A DNA stretch of 14,165 bases from Sphingobacteriales bacterium (GTDB lineage Bacteria; Bacteroidota; Bacteroidia; Chitinophagales; Chitinophagaceae): assembly GCA_024640385.1 (NCBI GenBank), contig JAHEFC010000055.1:1-14165 (forward strand). Reading direction: 5' to 3'. Position 1 is the stretch's first letter. Every line of letters starts with the position of its first letter. Shown one piece after another: positions 8,801 through 14,165 of the stretch. The notes below the pieces were generated by a model. The model made no database searches, was not told the origin of the DNA, and worked only from the letters and a program-made list of their open reading frames with translations. Position numbers and translations under genes: made by a program.

Positions 8801-9395
8801 TGATCTCAAAAAGAAGGTCCTCGATACGGTTCAGATCCTGTTCCGTAGCATCCAGTTTCAGACGCGCCTCTTTTTTCCTGGTTTTATAAATACTGATCCC
8901 GGCAGCCTGTTCAAGCATCCGGCGACGGCTGTTCTCCTTGTCCTTGATGATATCGTCCACCATGCCCAATTCAATGATGGCATAGGAGTCCGTACTCACA
9001 CCGGTATCAAGGAAGAGGTTATGGATATCTTTCAAACGGCACTGTACATCATTGAGCCTGTACTCACTTTCCCCGCTCTTGTAAAATTTACGTGTAACGG
9101 TGACCGTATTGAATTCTGTTGGTAAAAGGTTGCGTGTGTTTTCAAAGGTGAGGCTTACTTCCGCAAGCCCTGACGCACTCCTGGATTTGGAGCCGTTAAA
9201 AACCAGGCTCTCCAGGTTTTCACTGCGGAGATTACTGATCTTATGTTCACCGATCACCCACCTGATGGAGTCAACGATATTGGATTTCCCGCACCCGTTT
9301 GGACCGATGATGCCGGTGATCCCTTCGTCGAAATTGATCGTGGTTTTATCAGCAAAGCTTTTAAAACCTTTGATTTCCAAACTTTTTAATCGCAC
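5862..9395 (-). CDS. smc: Chromosome segregation/condensation ATPase SMC
   Basis: This is a full-length SMC protein, about 1177 aa from the chosen start, which dimerises and loops or condenses DNA to help segregate the nucleoid. The N-terminal head begins RLKSLEIKGFKSFADKT and has Walker A GPNGCGKS at residues 31-38. A first coiled coil runs to about 500, the hinge spans about 500-670 (including a TGGSVG turn near 654), and a second coiled coil returns to the C-terminal head. That head has the ABC signature LSGGEKT near 1081 and Walker B plus D-loop FCILDEVDAPLDD near 1106-1118. The frame stays open up to an ATG at 9482. I chose the GTG at 9395 because family members start with MRLKSLEIKGF and the extra 29 residues look unrelated. 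No Shine-Dalgarno is visible. The Q-loop reads GEHK instead of the usual GEQ. No scpA or scpB lies nearby. Confidence 0.96.
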   Translation of the reverse strand: MRLKSLEIKGFKSFADKTTINFDEGITGIIGPNGCGKSNIVDSIRWVIGEHKISNLRSENLESLVFNGSKSRSASGLAEVSLTFENTRNLLPTEFNTVTVTRKFYKSGESEYRLNDVQCRLKDIHNLFLDTGVSTDSYAIIELGMVDDIIKDKENSRRRMLEQAAGISIYKTRKKEARLKLDATEQDLNRIEDLLFEINNQLKQLENQAKKAEKYFEIKKDYKESSIELAKAALEGFNLTYKELTGQQEAETNRKVELEATIAVEEAAIEQEKVSFIEKEKALQDMQHSFNDLLNDVRGKEGEKNLSVQRLQYLREREGSLRSFLEKADGQLKGIEESISFTSLQITEEEGKVVELEERLETLRSDTESKRSLFDEKRYAIEELRRTNQALQRQQFDAEKQVAVADSSIQNLQRAIHQLHEEQENRRMMIEQVSSDKAAKEAELEEKRTDLEQLQQKHEFTKEQILQTQAILEQLRNELADENRKLDSRKNEHDLLKSLIDSMEGYPESVKFLHNNTNWNHQAPILSDIIYVKEEYRAALENVLEPYLNYYVVNDLQEGLTAVHLLDANQKGKANFFLLDKLNGVPGTPYEIHEIPGTLPALDVVEYDGKYSSLVKYLLGNVLIAESEEALANSNGHVVIEKHGKYVKGKYSLTGGSVGLFEGKKIGRAKNLEKLKEDIARQETIVNELKARIQARHNEVISFNEQLKEHQIKQTQELINNLSNQVVGLSSKLENLQHTQESSVKRIGELEEQKQNYVDSISDVREMLEKFNLQLEELAVKLQGMEQDYAMAEQEYNFANAAYNDANIQFTRQQSKVNALKQEAVFKTNQLNDLRVQITNSTQQLDEASASINETAGSLDIIQETLVELLQRKEDEEKKLNEADQAYYNLRNALNEKESELRHKVKDKEMVDQLLTAIKDRVNELRLQLAGIKERLNVEFKVNIDDILDEARKTEDTQEELQAACDRMKKRLENIGEVNPTAIEAFQEMKKRYEFILEQKNDLVTAKESLMLTIQEVEETANQKFLETFNQVRENFQKVFKALFTEEDTADMIMEDPNNLAETGIDIVAKPKGKRPTSITQLSGGEKTLTATALLFAIYLIKPAPFCILDEVDAPLDDANVHKFTNMIRQFSKESQFIIVTHNKMTMSTVDIIYGVTMQEAGVSKLVPVDFRNLAQN

Positions 9396-9719
9396 AATCG
9401 GGTATTTATGTTGAAATGAACAATGAAAATTCAGCGTGTAAAATAGGCTCTTGATTCGGGTTTGGATAAACCAGTTATTCACAAGCGTGAATAAGTAAAA
9501 TTCAATATTTTAAAAAGCATACCCCATGAGCGCCAGGAGCCCAGGTCCCTATTGAAATCTTTCCTTTTACCTCAAATTAAATTTGAGATTATTTACTTTC
9601 CTGCAGGATTTAAGTAAAACTTGAGATAGCCTGTACAAATACAAGGCATGGAAAACCTTTTGCCCTGCTGGTTTTACCCTTTAGGATGAATGCCAGGCAT
9701 TGCGTACTAACGGAACTGG
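9396..9719. other. Intergenic region upstream of smc
   Basis: This AT-rich spacer separates smc from the pentapeptide-repeat gene, both on the minus strand. It holds no convincing gene. It contains a perfect 17-bp palindrome (9571-9587), an inverted pair TTTACTT/AAGTAAA (9592-9598, 9612-9618) around a CCTGCAGG palindrome, and an AAAACC/GGTTTT pair (9652-9657, 9670-9675). No minus-strand sequence fully matches TAnnTTTG; near matches (TGTATTTG and TTAATTTG, minus strand) could serve smc. It presumably contains the smc promoter. Confidence 0.5.
9571..9587. repeat. Perfect 17-bp palindrome upstream of smc
   Basis: CTCAAATT-A-AATTTGAG is a perfect inverted repeat with an odd central A, about 175 bp upstream of the smc start. 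It lacks a following T-run, so it is more like a protein-binding site than a terminator. A further half-site-like TTGAG occurs at 9621-9625. Which protein binds is unknown. Confidence 0.55.
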
Positions 9720-10277
9720 TCACTTAATGATGATACCGTACTTACCCAGCAGGCCTGGCAACCCGTCTACAGAGAAAATGGCCTTCCGGATACGGTTGGC
9801 ATCAGGGTTTATGTTATAATGATACGAACCCCGGAAGTCGGCCTTCTCGAGTACGGTATTGTCGAAAACTGCTCCCTGAAGATCCGATTTGACAAACTCG
9901 GCCCCGGTCAGGTCTGCACCCGAAAAATCTACTTCCTGCAGATCACATTTTACAAACTTCATTTTTTGCAGTTTCATTTCTACGAATGAAGACAGTTTAA
10001 GTGAGCAGTTGCGAAACTCGGGCGGAACAAGGAAAGGAAGGCAGTTTTCGAACCTGAGCCCCACCATCTTGCAATCTTCAAATTTCACTTCCCGAAATGA
10101 TGTTCGGGAGAGCCTGGCATTGCTGAGGTTGGTCTCCGAAAAAACACATTCTATAAAAATGAAATCCGAGAGGTCGGCTCCGGAAAGGTCGCAGCGGATG
10201 AACTCGCAGTTTTCATACTCACCGGAGGTCAGGGGCTCCTCCTGGAAATTGATGTGCTCATATTTACCATCGGTCAT
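9720..10277 (-). CDS. Pentapeptide-repeat protein
   Basis: The 185-residue protein is built of tandem five-residue repeats of the A(D/N)LXX type, which fold into a right-handed quadrilateral beta-helix. Clear runs are CEFIRCDLSGADLSDFIF (24-41), TNLSNARLSRTSFREVKFED (49-68), and CDLQEVDFSGADLTGAEF through VLEKADFRG (111-150). A Pro-rich break (LPFLVPPEFRN, 80-90) interrupts the helix and may be a loop. A non-repeat C-terminal tail (RKAIFSVDGLPGLLGKYGIIIK) could be a helical dimerisation cap. Some members, such as Qnr and MfpA, mimic DNA and protect or inhibit gyrase, but most have no known role; this one is shorter than Qnr and I do not assign that function. There is no signal peptide, so it is probably cytoplasmic. 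It is divergent from the receptor gene and has its own promoter. Confidence 0.9.
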   Translation of the reverse strand: MTDGKYEHINFQEEPLTSGEYENCEFIRCDLSGADLSDFIFIECVFSETNLSNARLSRTSFREVKFEDCKMVGLRFENCLPFLVPPEFRNCSLKLSSFVEMKLQKMKFVKCDLQEVDFSGADLTGAEFVKSDLQGAVFDNTVLEKADFRGSYHYNINPDANRIRKAIFSVDGLPGLLGKYGIIIK

Positions 10278-10314
10278 ATCCGGTTTGGGAAAAGGTTTCT
10301 GGCTGATCCGGCAT

Positions 10315-10344
10315 CAAATGTACAATAAGGGCCAAAATCTGCAA
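10315..10344 (-). promoter_or_regulatory. Bacteroidota-type promoter of the pentapeptide-repeat gene
   Basis: On the minus strand, TTG (10344-10342) and TACATTTG (10322-10315) are separated by 19 bp. The second is a full match to the -7 consensus TAnnTTTG, and the spacing equals that of the promoter before tetR. The predicted start of transcription, near 10308, gives a leader of about 30 bases before the ATG at 10277. Confidence 0.6.
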
Positions 10345-10354
10345 GATTCTTCAC

Positions 10355-10367
10355 TTTACCGGGTAAA
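10355..10367. promoter_or_regulatory. Perfect 13-bp palindrome just before the TonB-dependent receptor start
   Basis: TTTACC-G-GGTAAA is a perfect inverted repeat ending four bases before the ATG at 10372. Its position fits an operator, or an RNA structure covering the initiation region. The same 94-bp divergent spacer also carries two ATCCGG repeats (10278-10283, 10306-10311). No full plus-strand -7 match was found. Confidence 0.45.
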
Positions 10368-10371
10368 TTAC

Positions 10372-12753
10372 ATGATGCGATTGAAGGTGTTTTGGTTATT
10401 CATTTTGATCTGTGACGGTGCATTCGGTCAAAAACTGGTTGGAAAGCTGATCTCGGATGGCCAGCCCCTGGCCATGGCCAATGTGATCATATTTAAAGAA
10501 AAAGACAGCACCAAGCCAGTGGTTTTCACTTCTTCAGACAGCCTGGGATCTTTTACCGGCCAACTGCCTGCCCCGGGGAACTATGACATGAGGATCCAAC
10601 TGATCGGGTTTTCTCCCTGGCGGAAAATGATTACAGTCGATAAGGAGGGGGTTGACCTGGGCCTGATCACCATGGTGCTTGACAATAAAAACATGCAGGA
10701 GATCACGGTAACCGCATGGAAAAAAATGATCCAGAGAACCAATTCAGGTTTTACTGTTCAAACAGATGCCATTCTCACCCAGGCAGCGGGAACAGCTACA
10801 GACCTTCTGGCAAACATCCCCAGCGTACTGGTGGACGCTGAAGGTGCCGTCTCTGTCAGGGGCAAATCTCCATTGATCCTCATCAATGGCAGAAACTCCA
10901 ACCTGGGAAACAATCTTAACCGAATCCCCGCCAGCAGTGTGGAACGTATTGAGATCATCAATAACCCCGGCGCCAAATATGATGCCGATGGTGAAGGAGG
11001 CGTGATCAACATCATCCTCAAAAAAAATGTGAAACAGGGCACTAATGGAGCATTTGCACTGAGTGGTGGCTATGGAGCCCATGAGCGGTTCGCAGGTTCG
11101 TTCATGATGAACCACAGACCCGGCAACACCAACCTGGGACTGTCATATGATACAAGAATAGGAAGAAGGACCCGGCAGATCGAAGCATCCAGGGAGAACT
11201 TCAACCTGGACGAAGGCCACTTCCTTGACCAGCATCGTTTTGATGAACGCAAAGAGATCAATCACAACCTGAAGTTTAATGCAGACCACACCACTAAACG
11301 CAAAGATGTTTTCAGTTTTGAAGGGATCTATAGTTATGGGAACGACTGGAATTACGAAACCCTTCACAGCGCACTCAGCAATAAGGCCGGAATTTTCGGC
11401 GAGGGAAACGTCCGGACATCCGACGAGAGACAGGCTGAAAACGAACTGGAAGGGAGCCTGAATTATACCAGGAAATTTTCTGATGCAAGGAGACTGCTCA
11501 GTGCAGGAATTTCTCATTCTTATGGAAATGAATCAGAAAACACCAATATTGTATCCATGGCAACGAATGAATCAGAAATTGCCATCAGTGATCCCTATAA
11601 TCAGAAAACCAGGAACGATGAACTGACCCATATCACCAACCTGAGGCTGGACATGACCTTCCCGCTTGGTGGCAGGGCTTTACTGGATGCAGGTTATAAG
11701 GGCATAATCAGGAATATTCATTCCGATTTCGAAACTTCCCACGAAGAAAATGGAAGCTATGTCACCGATCCGCTGGCCAGTAATATTTTTGATTTTGATG
11801 AGCAGGTACACGCGATATATGGAACCTACAGATCAACGGCCGGCGAGAATGAAAAATGGAAATATGAAATAGGCATCAGGCTGGAACAGATGATGAATAA
11901 AGGGGAATCGGATAAGGCATTGTCTTCATTCTCCAATAGCTTTTTCAACTTTTTCCCCAACCTCAATCTTTCTTACAAATTCAATTCCGGCTCTTTCGTG
12001 AAACTGAATATCGGCAGGAGAATAAACAGGCCGGGGCTGGGTCAGCTTAATCCTTTCATAGACATCACGGATTCGCTGAATCCCCATGGAGGCAATCCTG
12101 GACTGAAACCTGAACTGGTCAATACTGCAGAACTGGGCTGGGGGAACGACTGGGAGCATATTTCAGTCAATGCCAATCTTTTTTACCGGGCCGGGCATAA
12201 TACCATACTACCTTATGTAACTCTGCTTCCCGGAGGAATTGCTTTATCCAGGCCAGAGAACATTGGGAGTTCGACAACTGCAGGCATGGAAACCTTTGTA
12301 ACGGTGAATACCGGGAAAGTCTGGAACAGCACGGCCAGTATTTCATTGTACAACCAGGTGATCAAAGGCAATGTGGGCGTGGATGATGTAAACAGTTCCA
12401 TGTTCAGCTGGTATACCAAATGGGTGAACAATTTCAATCTCTGGAATAATCTCAGGGCGCAGATCCTGCTCAACTACCAGGCGCCTACGGCTGTTCCCCA
12501 GGGTACCCGGATCGCAGTGTACAATGCAGACATCGGTATCCAGCAAAAGCTTATGAAAGGAAAAGGAAGAATTGGCATGACGGTTACCGATGTATTCAAT
12601 ACCCTTAAAAATGGCAACAAATTGGAAACGCCGGATTTTAAATCTTACCGGTATGTCAAATCAGATACCAGGGCGGTTTTTATAACTTTTGCCCTGACAT
12701 TTGGAACGGCATTCAAAGAAAAGCTCATGGAAAACAAATACTCACCGGAATGA
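10372..12753 (+). CDS. TonB-dependent receptor / outer-membrane beta-barrel protein with carboxypeptidase-regulatory-like domain
   Basis: A 793-residue outer-membrane protein. It starts with a signal peptide (MMRLKVFWLFILICDGAFGQ; cleavage probably after Gly19). Next is a carboxypeptidase-regulatory-like beta-sandwich (about 20-105; KLVGKLISDGQPLAMANVII) and a TonB-box-like EITVTA (110-115). The plug domain (about 120-220) has the conserved run VRGKSPLILINGR, then IPASSVERIEIINNPGAKYD and GGVINIILKK. The rest is a beta-barrel of the OMP_b-brl_3 type, with the typical NRPGLGQLNPFID and GNPGLKPE segments. Such receptors import large or scarce substrates using TonB energy; no SusD partner is adjacent, so no glycan role is implied. 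The frame is open upstream to 9889, but that part is antisense to the pentapeptide gene; the signal peptide fixes the start at ATG 10372 or 10375. Substrate unknown. Confidence 0.92.
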   Translation: MMRLKVFWLFILICDGAFGQKLVGKLISDGQPLAMANVIIFKEKDSTKPVVFTSSDSLGSFTGQLPAPGNYDMRIQLIGFSPWRKMITVDKEGVDLGLITMVLDNKNMQEITVTAWKKMIQRTNSGFTVQTDAILTQAAGTATDLLANIPSVLVDAEGAVSVRGKSPLILINGRNSNLGNNLNRIPASSVERIEIINNPGAKYDADGEGGVINIILKKNVKQGTNGAFALSGGYGAHERFAGSFMMNHRPGNTNLGLSYDTRIGRRTRQIEASRENFNLDEGHFLDQHRFDERKEINHNLKFNADHTTKRKDVFSFEGIYSYGNDWNYETLHSALSNKAGIFGEGNVRTSDERQAENELEGSLNYTRKFSDARRLLSAGISHSYGNESENTNIVSMATNESEIAISDPYNQKTRNDELTHITNLRLDMTFPLGGRALLDAGYKGIIRNIHSDFETSHEENGSYVTDPLASNIFDFDEQVHAIYGTYRSTAGENEKWKYEIGIRLEQMMNKGESDKALSSFSNSFFNFFPNLNLSYKFNSGSFVKLNIGRRINRPGLGQLNPFIDITDSLNPHGGNPGLKPELVNTAELGWGNDWEHISVNANLFYRAGHNTILPYVTLLPGGIALSRPENIGSSTTAGMETFVTVNTGKVWNSTASISLYNQVIKGNVGVDDVNSSMFSWYTKWVNNFNLWNNLRAQILLNYQAPTAVPQGTRIAVYNADIGIQQKLMKGKGRIGMTVTDVFNTLKNGNKLETPDFKSYRYVKSDTRAVFITFALTFGTAFKEKLMENKYSPE

Positions 12754-13389
12754 TCAATTCTTAACGGTAAAGCCAGTTGCCGGGTCGATCCTGATGGTTT
12801 TGCCAGTGCTTTTGACCTGGAGGATCATTCTTTTTACAATTACCTTCTCCCCTTCCGGCAAACGTGACAATGCATTTCTGATATCGTCAGAAAAAAAGTT
12901 ACCGGAGTATGAATAAAAATCATGGCCGATCTGCAGTTCGCAACAGGAAAGTATGCATTCATTGTATAAACCGGAGGCATCCTTCCCATCACCACGGATC
13001 TTTAAACCCGTTGCACTGTCCAGCTGGTCCTGCGTAATGGAAGAAACATTATAACCCGCATCACCCAGGCTGATCTGGGGAAAAGGCATATTGGTTGAAT
13101 GATATACCAGGGTTACGCTGTCCTGCTCCATACCCAGTGTTATGGTAACGGGGCCGTATAAACGGGGTTTGACAATCAGTGCAGTGGAATCAGCAGAGAT
13201 ACTTACAGAAGCTTCTTTGGATGAGGCTGAGTAAATACGGCCACTGTCGGAAGGCCTCAATTCATTGCTCAGGCCCATATAAATAAATTTGGATCCTTTA
13301 CCCCAGGTATTGATAAAGGCATTATCCTGGGCGGCAGAGATATTGGAGATGAACAATAAAAAAAGCCCTGTAAGGATCCGCATGTGCAT
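12754..13389 (-). CDS. Secreted protein resembling the GldM C-terminal region
   Basis: From the chosen ATG this is 211 aa with a clear signal peptide (MHMRILTGLFLLFISNISAA, then Gln21), so it is exported. The mature part looks all-beta. The opening pattern GSKFIYMGLSNELRP, then VSISADSTALIVKPRLYGPVTITL, then the MPFPQISLGDAG turn, and the ending LSRLPEGEKVIVKRMILQV recall the C-terminal domains of gliding/type IX secretion protein GldM, which occur in stand-alone form in many Bacteroidota. This is recognition of pattern only, so the domain is tentative and function is unknown. A longer frame from TTG 13440 would bury the signal peptide; ATG 13389 or 13383 is preferred. It lies 52 bases after the methyltransferase gene, probably co-transcribed. 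Its stop codon abuts that of the receptor gene. Confidence 0.6.
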   Translation of the reverse strand: MHMRILTGLFLLFISNISAAQDNAFINTWGKGSKFIYMGLSNELRPSDSGRIYSASSKEASVSISADSTALIVKPRLYGPVTITLGMEQDSVTLVYHSTNMPFPQISLGDAGYNVSSITQDQLDSATGLKIRGDGKDASGLYNECILSCCELQIGHDFYSYSGNFFSDDIRNALSRLPEGEKVIVKRMILQVKSTGKTIRIDPATGFTVKN

Positions 13390-13441
13390 TTGGAAGCAAT
13401 TTACATGCCGAATTGAAAACAATATGCTAAAACTGAACAAG

Positions 13442-14164
13442 TTACTTCCTGCCTGAAACCACGCGGCCGCAGTATTCCATGTATATGTGACCGTCCGGGT
13501 ATTTCTCCCTTAAGGTTTCAAATACCTCTTTCTTGATCCTGGCGCGGGTTCCGGCATCTGCTTTAGCCATTGCGGCAACAACCGGTGCGGCTACTTCATT
13601 GTGGAAACTCCAGAATCTTTCTTCATCCCCCATGCTCATTTTATAGTTCTTTTCTGCTTCACTGATCTCGCTGAATCCTGCTTTTTCAAGTATCCCGGTG
13701 AGCAGACCCGATTTGGCCACGCGGAACATCCCCGGGGCACCGGGCTCAGGCGGAGGGACCTGGATATTCCTGCTGATGTTAGACATGATGGCCGTGATCC
13801 AGAAATTCTTCTCGGGGGGGCCCCAAACCGCAGCAGCCATTCTGCCCCCGGGTTTCAACACCCTGTACATCTCTTTCGCTGCCATTTCCATGTCCGGGAA
13901 GAACATGAATCCCATCCGGCAGCTGATGGCGTCAAAACTGTTATTGTCAAATGGAAGCTCAGACGCATCACAGGTGATGAACTCCACATTCGAGATGCCG
14001 TGTGCCAATGCATGTTCCCTGGCTACCTCCAACATGCCTTCAGAAAGGTCAGCGATCACCACTTTCCCTCCACCCACCATACTGGCAATGGTCAGCCCCG
14101 GCTCACCGGTTCCCGCCGCAATATCCAGCACCTTATCCCCTACTTGGGGCTCGATCATTCTGAT
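13442..14164 (-). CDS. Class I SAM-dependent methyltransferase, N-terminus outside window
   Basis: About 241 residues are visible and the frame runs off the window end, so the start is upstream. The Rossmann-like fold of class I methyltransferases is clear: motif I VLDIAAGTGEPGLTIAS binds S-adenosylmethionine, the acidic end of strand 2 is in VVIADLSEGMLEVAREHA, and motif II/III are ITCDASELPFDNNSFDAISC and VLKPGGRMAAAVWG. This is the UbiE/Methyltransf_11 pattern. The acceptor could be a small molecule, quinone or other metabolite; the C-terminal segment (ERFWSFHNEVAAPVVAAMAKA) does not settle it. The ATG at 14158 is not taken as the start because residues before it are open and family members have an N-terminal extension. 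It precedes the GldM-C-like gene on the same strand. Confidence 0.88.
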   Translation of the reverse strand: MRMIEPQVGDKVLDIAAGTGEPGLTIASMVGGGKVVIADLSEGMLEVAREHALAHGISNVEFITCDASELPFDNNSFDAISCRMGFMFFPDMEMAAKEMYRVLKPGGRMAAAVWGPPEKNFWITAIMSNISRNIQVPPPEPGAPGMFRVAKSGLLTGILEKAGFSEISEAEKNYKMSMGDEERFWSFHNEVAAPVVAAMAKADAGTRARIKKEVFETLREKYPDGHIYMEYCGRVVSGRK

Positions 14165-14165
14165 G

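Noticed and set aside
9648..9689. Short plus-strand frame starting ATGGAAAAC in the smc upstream spacer
   Set aside because: Only 13 codons, with no initiation signal or recognisable product.
9689..9701. AATGCC-A-GGCATT palindrome as a terminator for the pentapeptide gene
   Set aside because: The symmetry leaves too small a loop for the full stem, and no T-run follows on the minus strand.
9720..10277. Assigning the pentapeptide protein as a Qnr quinolone-resistance determinant
   Set aside because: It is shorter than Qnr, the tail differs, and most pentapeptide proteins do not act on gyrase.
9889..10371. Upstream extension of the receptor reading frame
   Set aside because: It is antisense to the pentapeptide-repeat gene, lacks receptor features, and would bury a clear signal peptide that begins at 10372.
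1..14165. Mobile elements, CRISPR arrays, tRNA or rRNA genes, phage defence cluster
   Set aside because: I found no transposase, integrase, regular repeat-spacer array, RNA gene or nuclease/sensor gene set; all genes are ordinary chromosomal types.

Overview
The window looks like chromosomal DNA of a Bacteroidota bacterium, most likely of the Chitinophagaceae/Sphingobacteriales type. Three things point there: promoter-like TAnnTTTG boxes with an upstream TTG/TTTG about 19 bp away, near absence of Shine-Dalgarno sequences, and family-typical proteins (a carboxypeptidase-regulatory-domain TonB-dependent receptor, a PagL-type acyloxyacyl hydrolase with an HYSN motif, a Bacteroidota-style SMC, and a secreted protein resembling the GldM C-terminal region). 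This assignment is inference from the proteins; there is no rRNA in the window.

Layout. Positions 1-1079 (+) hold the 3' part of a PagL-like outer-membrane lipid A deacylase gene. Positions 1136-5771 (+) are a compact four-gene efflux operon: a TetR regulator, an EmrA/HlyD periplasmic adaptor, an EmrB-type DHA2 MFS transporter and a TolC-type outer-membrane channel. It is preceded by two tandem TTAAAC-N4-GTTTAA palindromes that overlap a good Bacteroidota promoter, and it ends in a hairpin that probably also terminates the convergent smc gene. Positions 5862-9395 (-) encode a full-length chromosome condensation protein SMC, probably starting at a GTG. A 237-to-324-base spacer with a perfect 17-bp palindrome separates it from a pentapeptide-repeat protein gene (9720-10277, -), which has its own recognisable promoter. 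That gene is divergent from a TonB-dependent receptor gene (10372-12753, +), whose start is preceded by a perfect 13-bp palindrome. The receptor gene abuts, stop codon to stop codon (TGATCA), a secreted GldM-C-like protein gene (about 12754-13389, -), which follows a class I SAM-dependent methyltransferase gene cut by the window end (13442-14164, -).

How it works together. The TetR operon is a self-contained drug or toxic-compound export module: the repressor would sense a ligand and release its own promoter, inducing the inner-membrane pump, adaptor and outer-membrane channel together. The other genes are separate units (cell-envelope lipid modification, chromosome segregation, outer-membrane uptake). 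I see no mobile element, CRISPR array, tRNA or rRNA, and no clear evidence of an undescribed multi-gene system. The best leads are local: the double operator with a near-leaderless start, the palindromes upstream of smc and the receptor gene, the His in the SMC Q-loop, and the zero-gap convergent gene pair.
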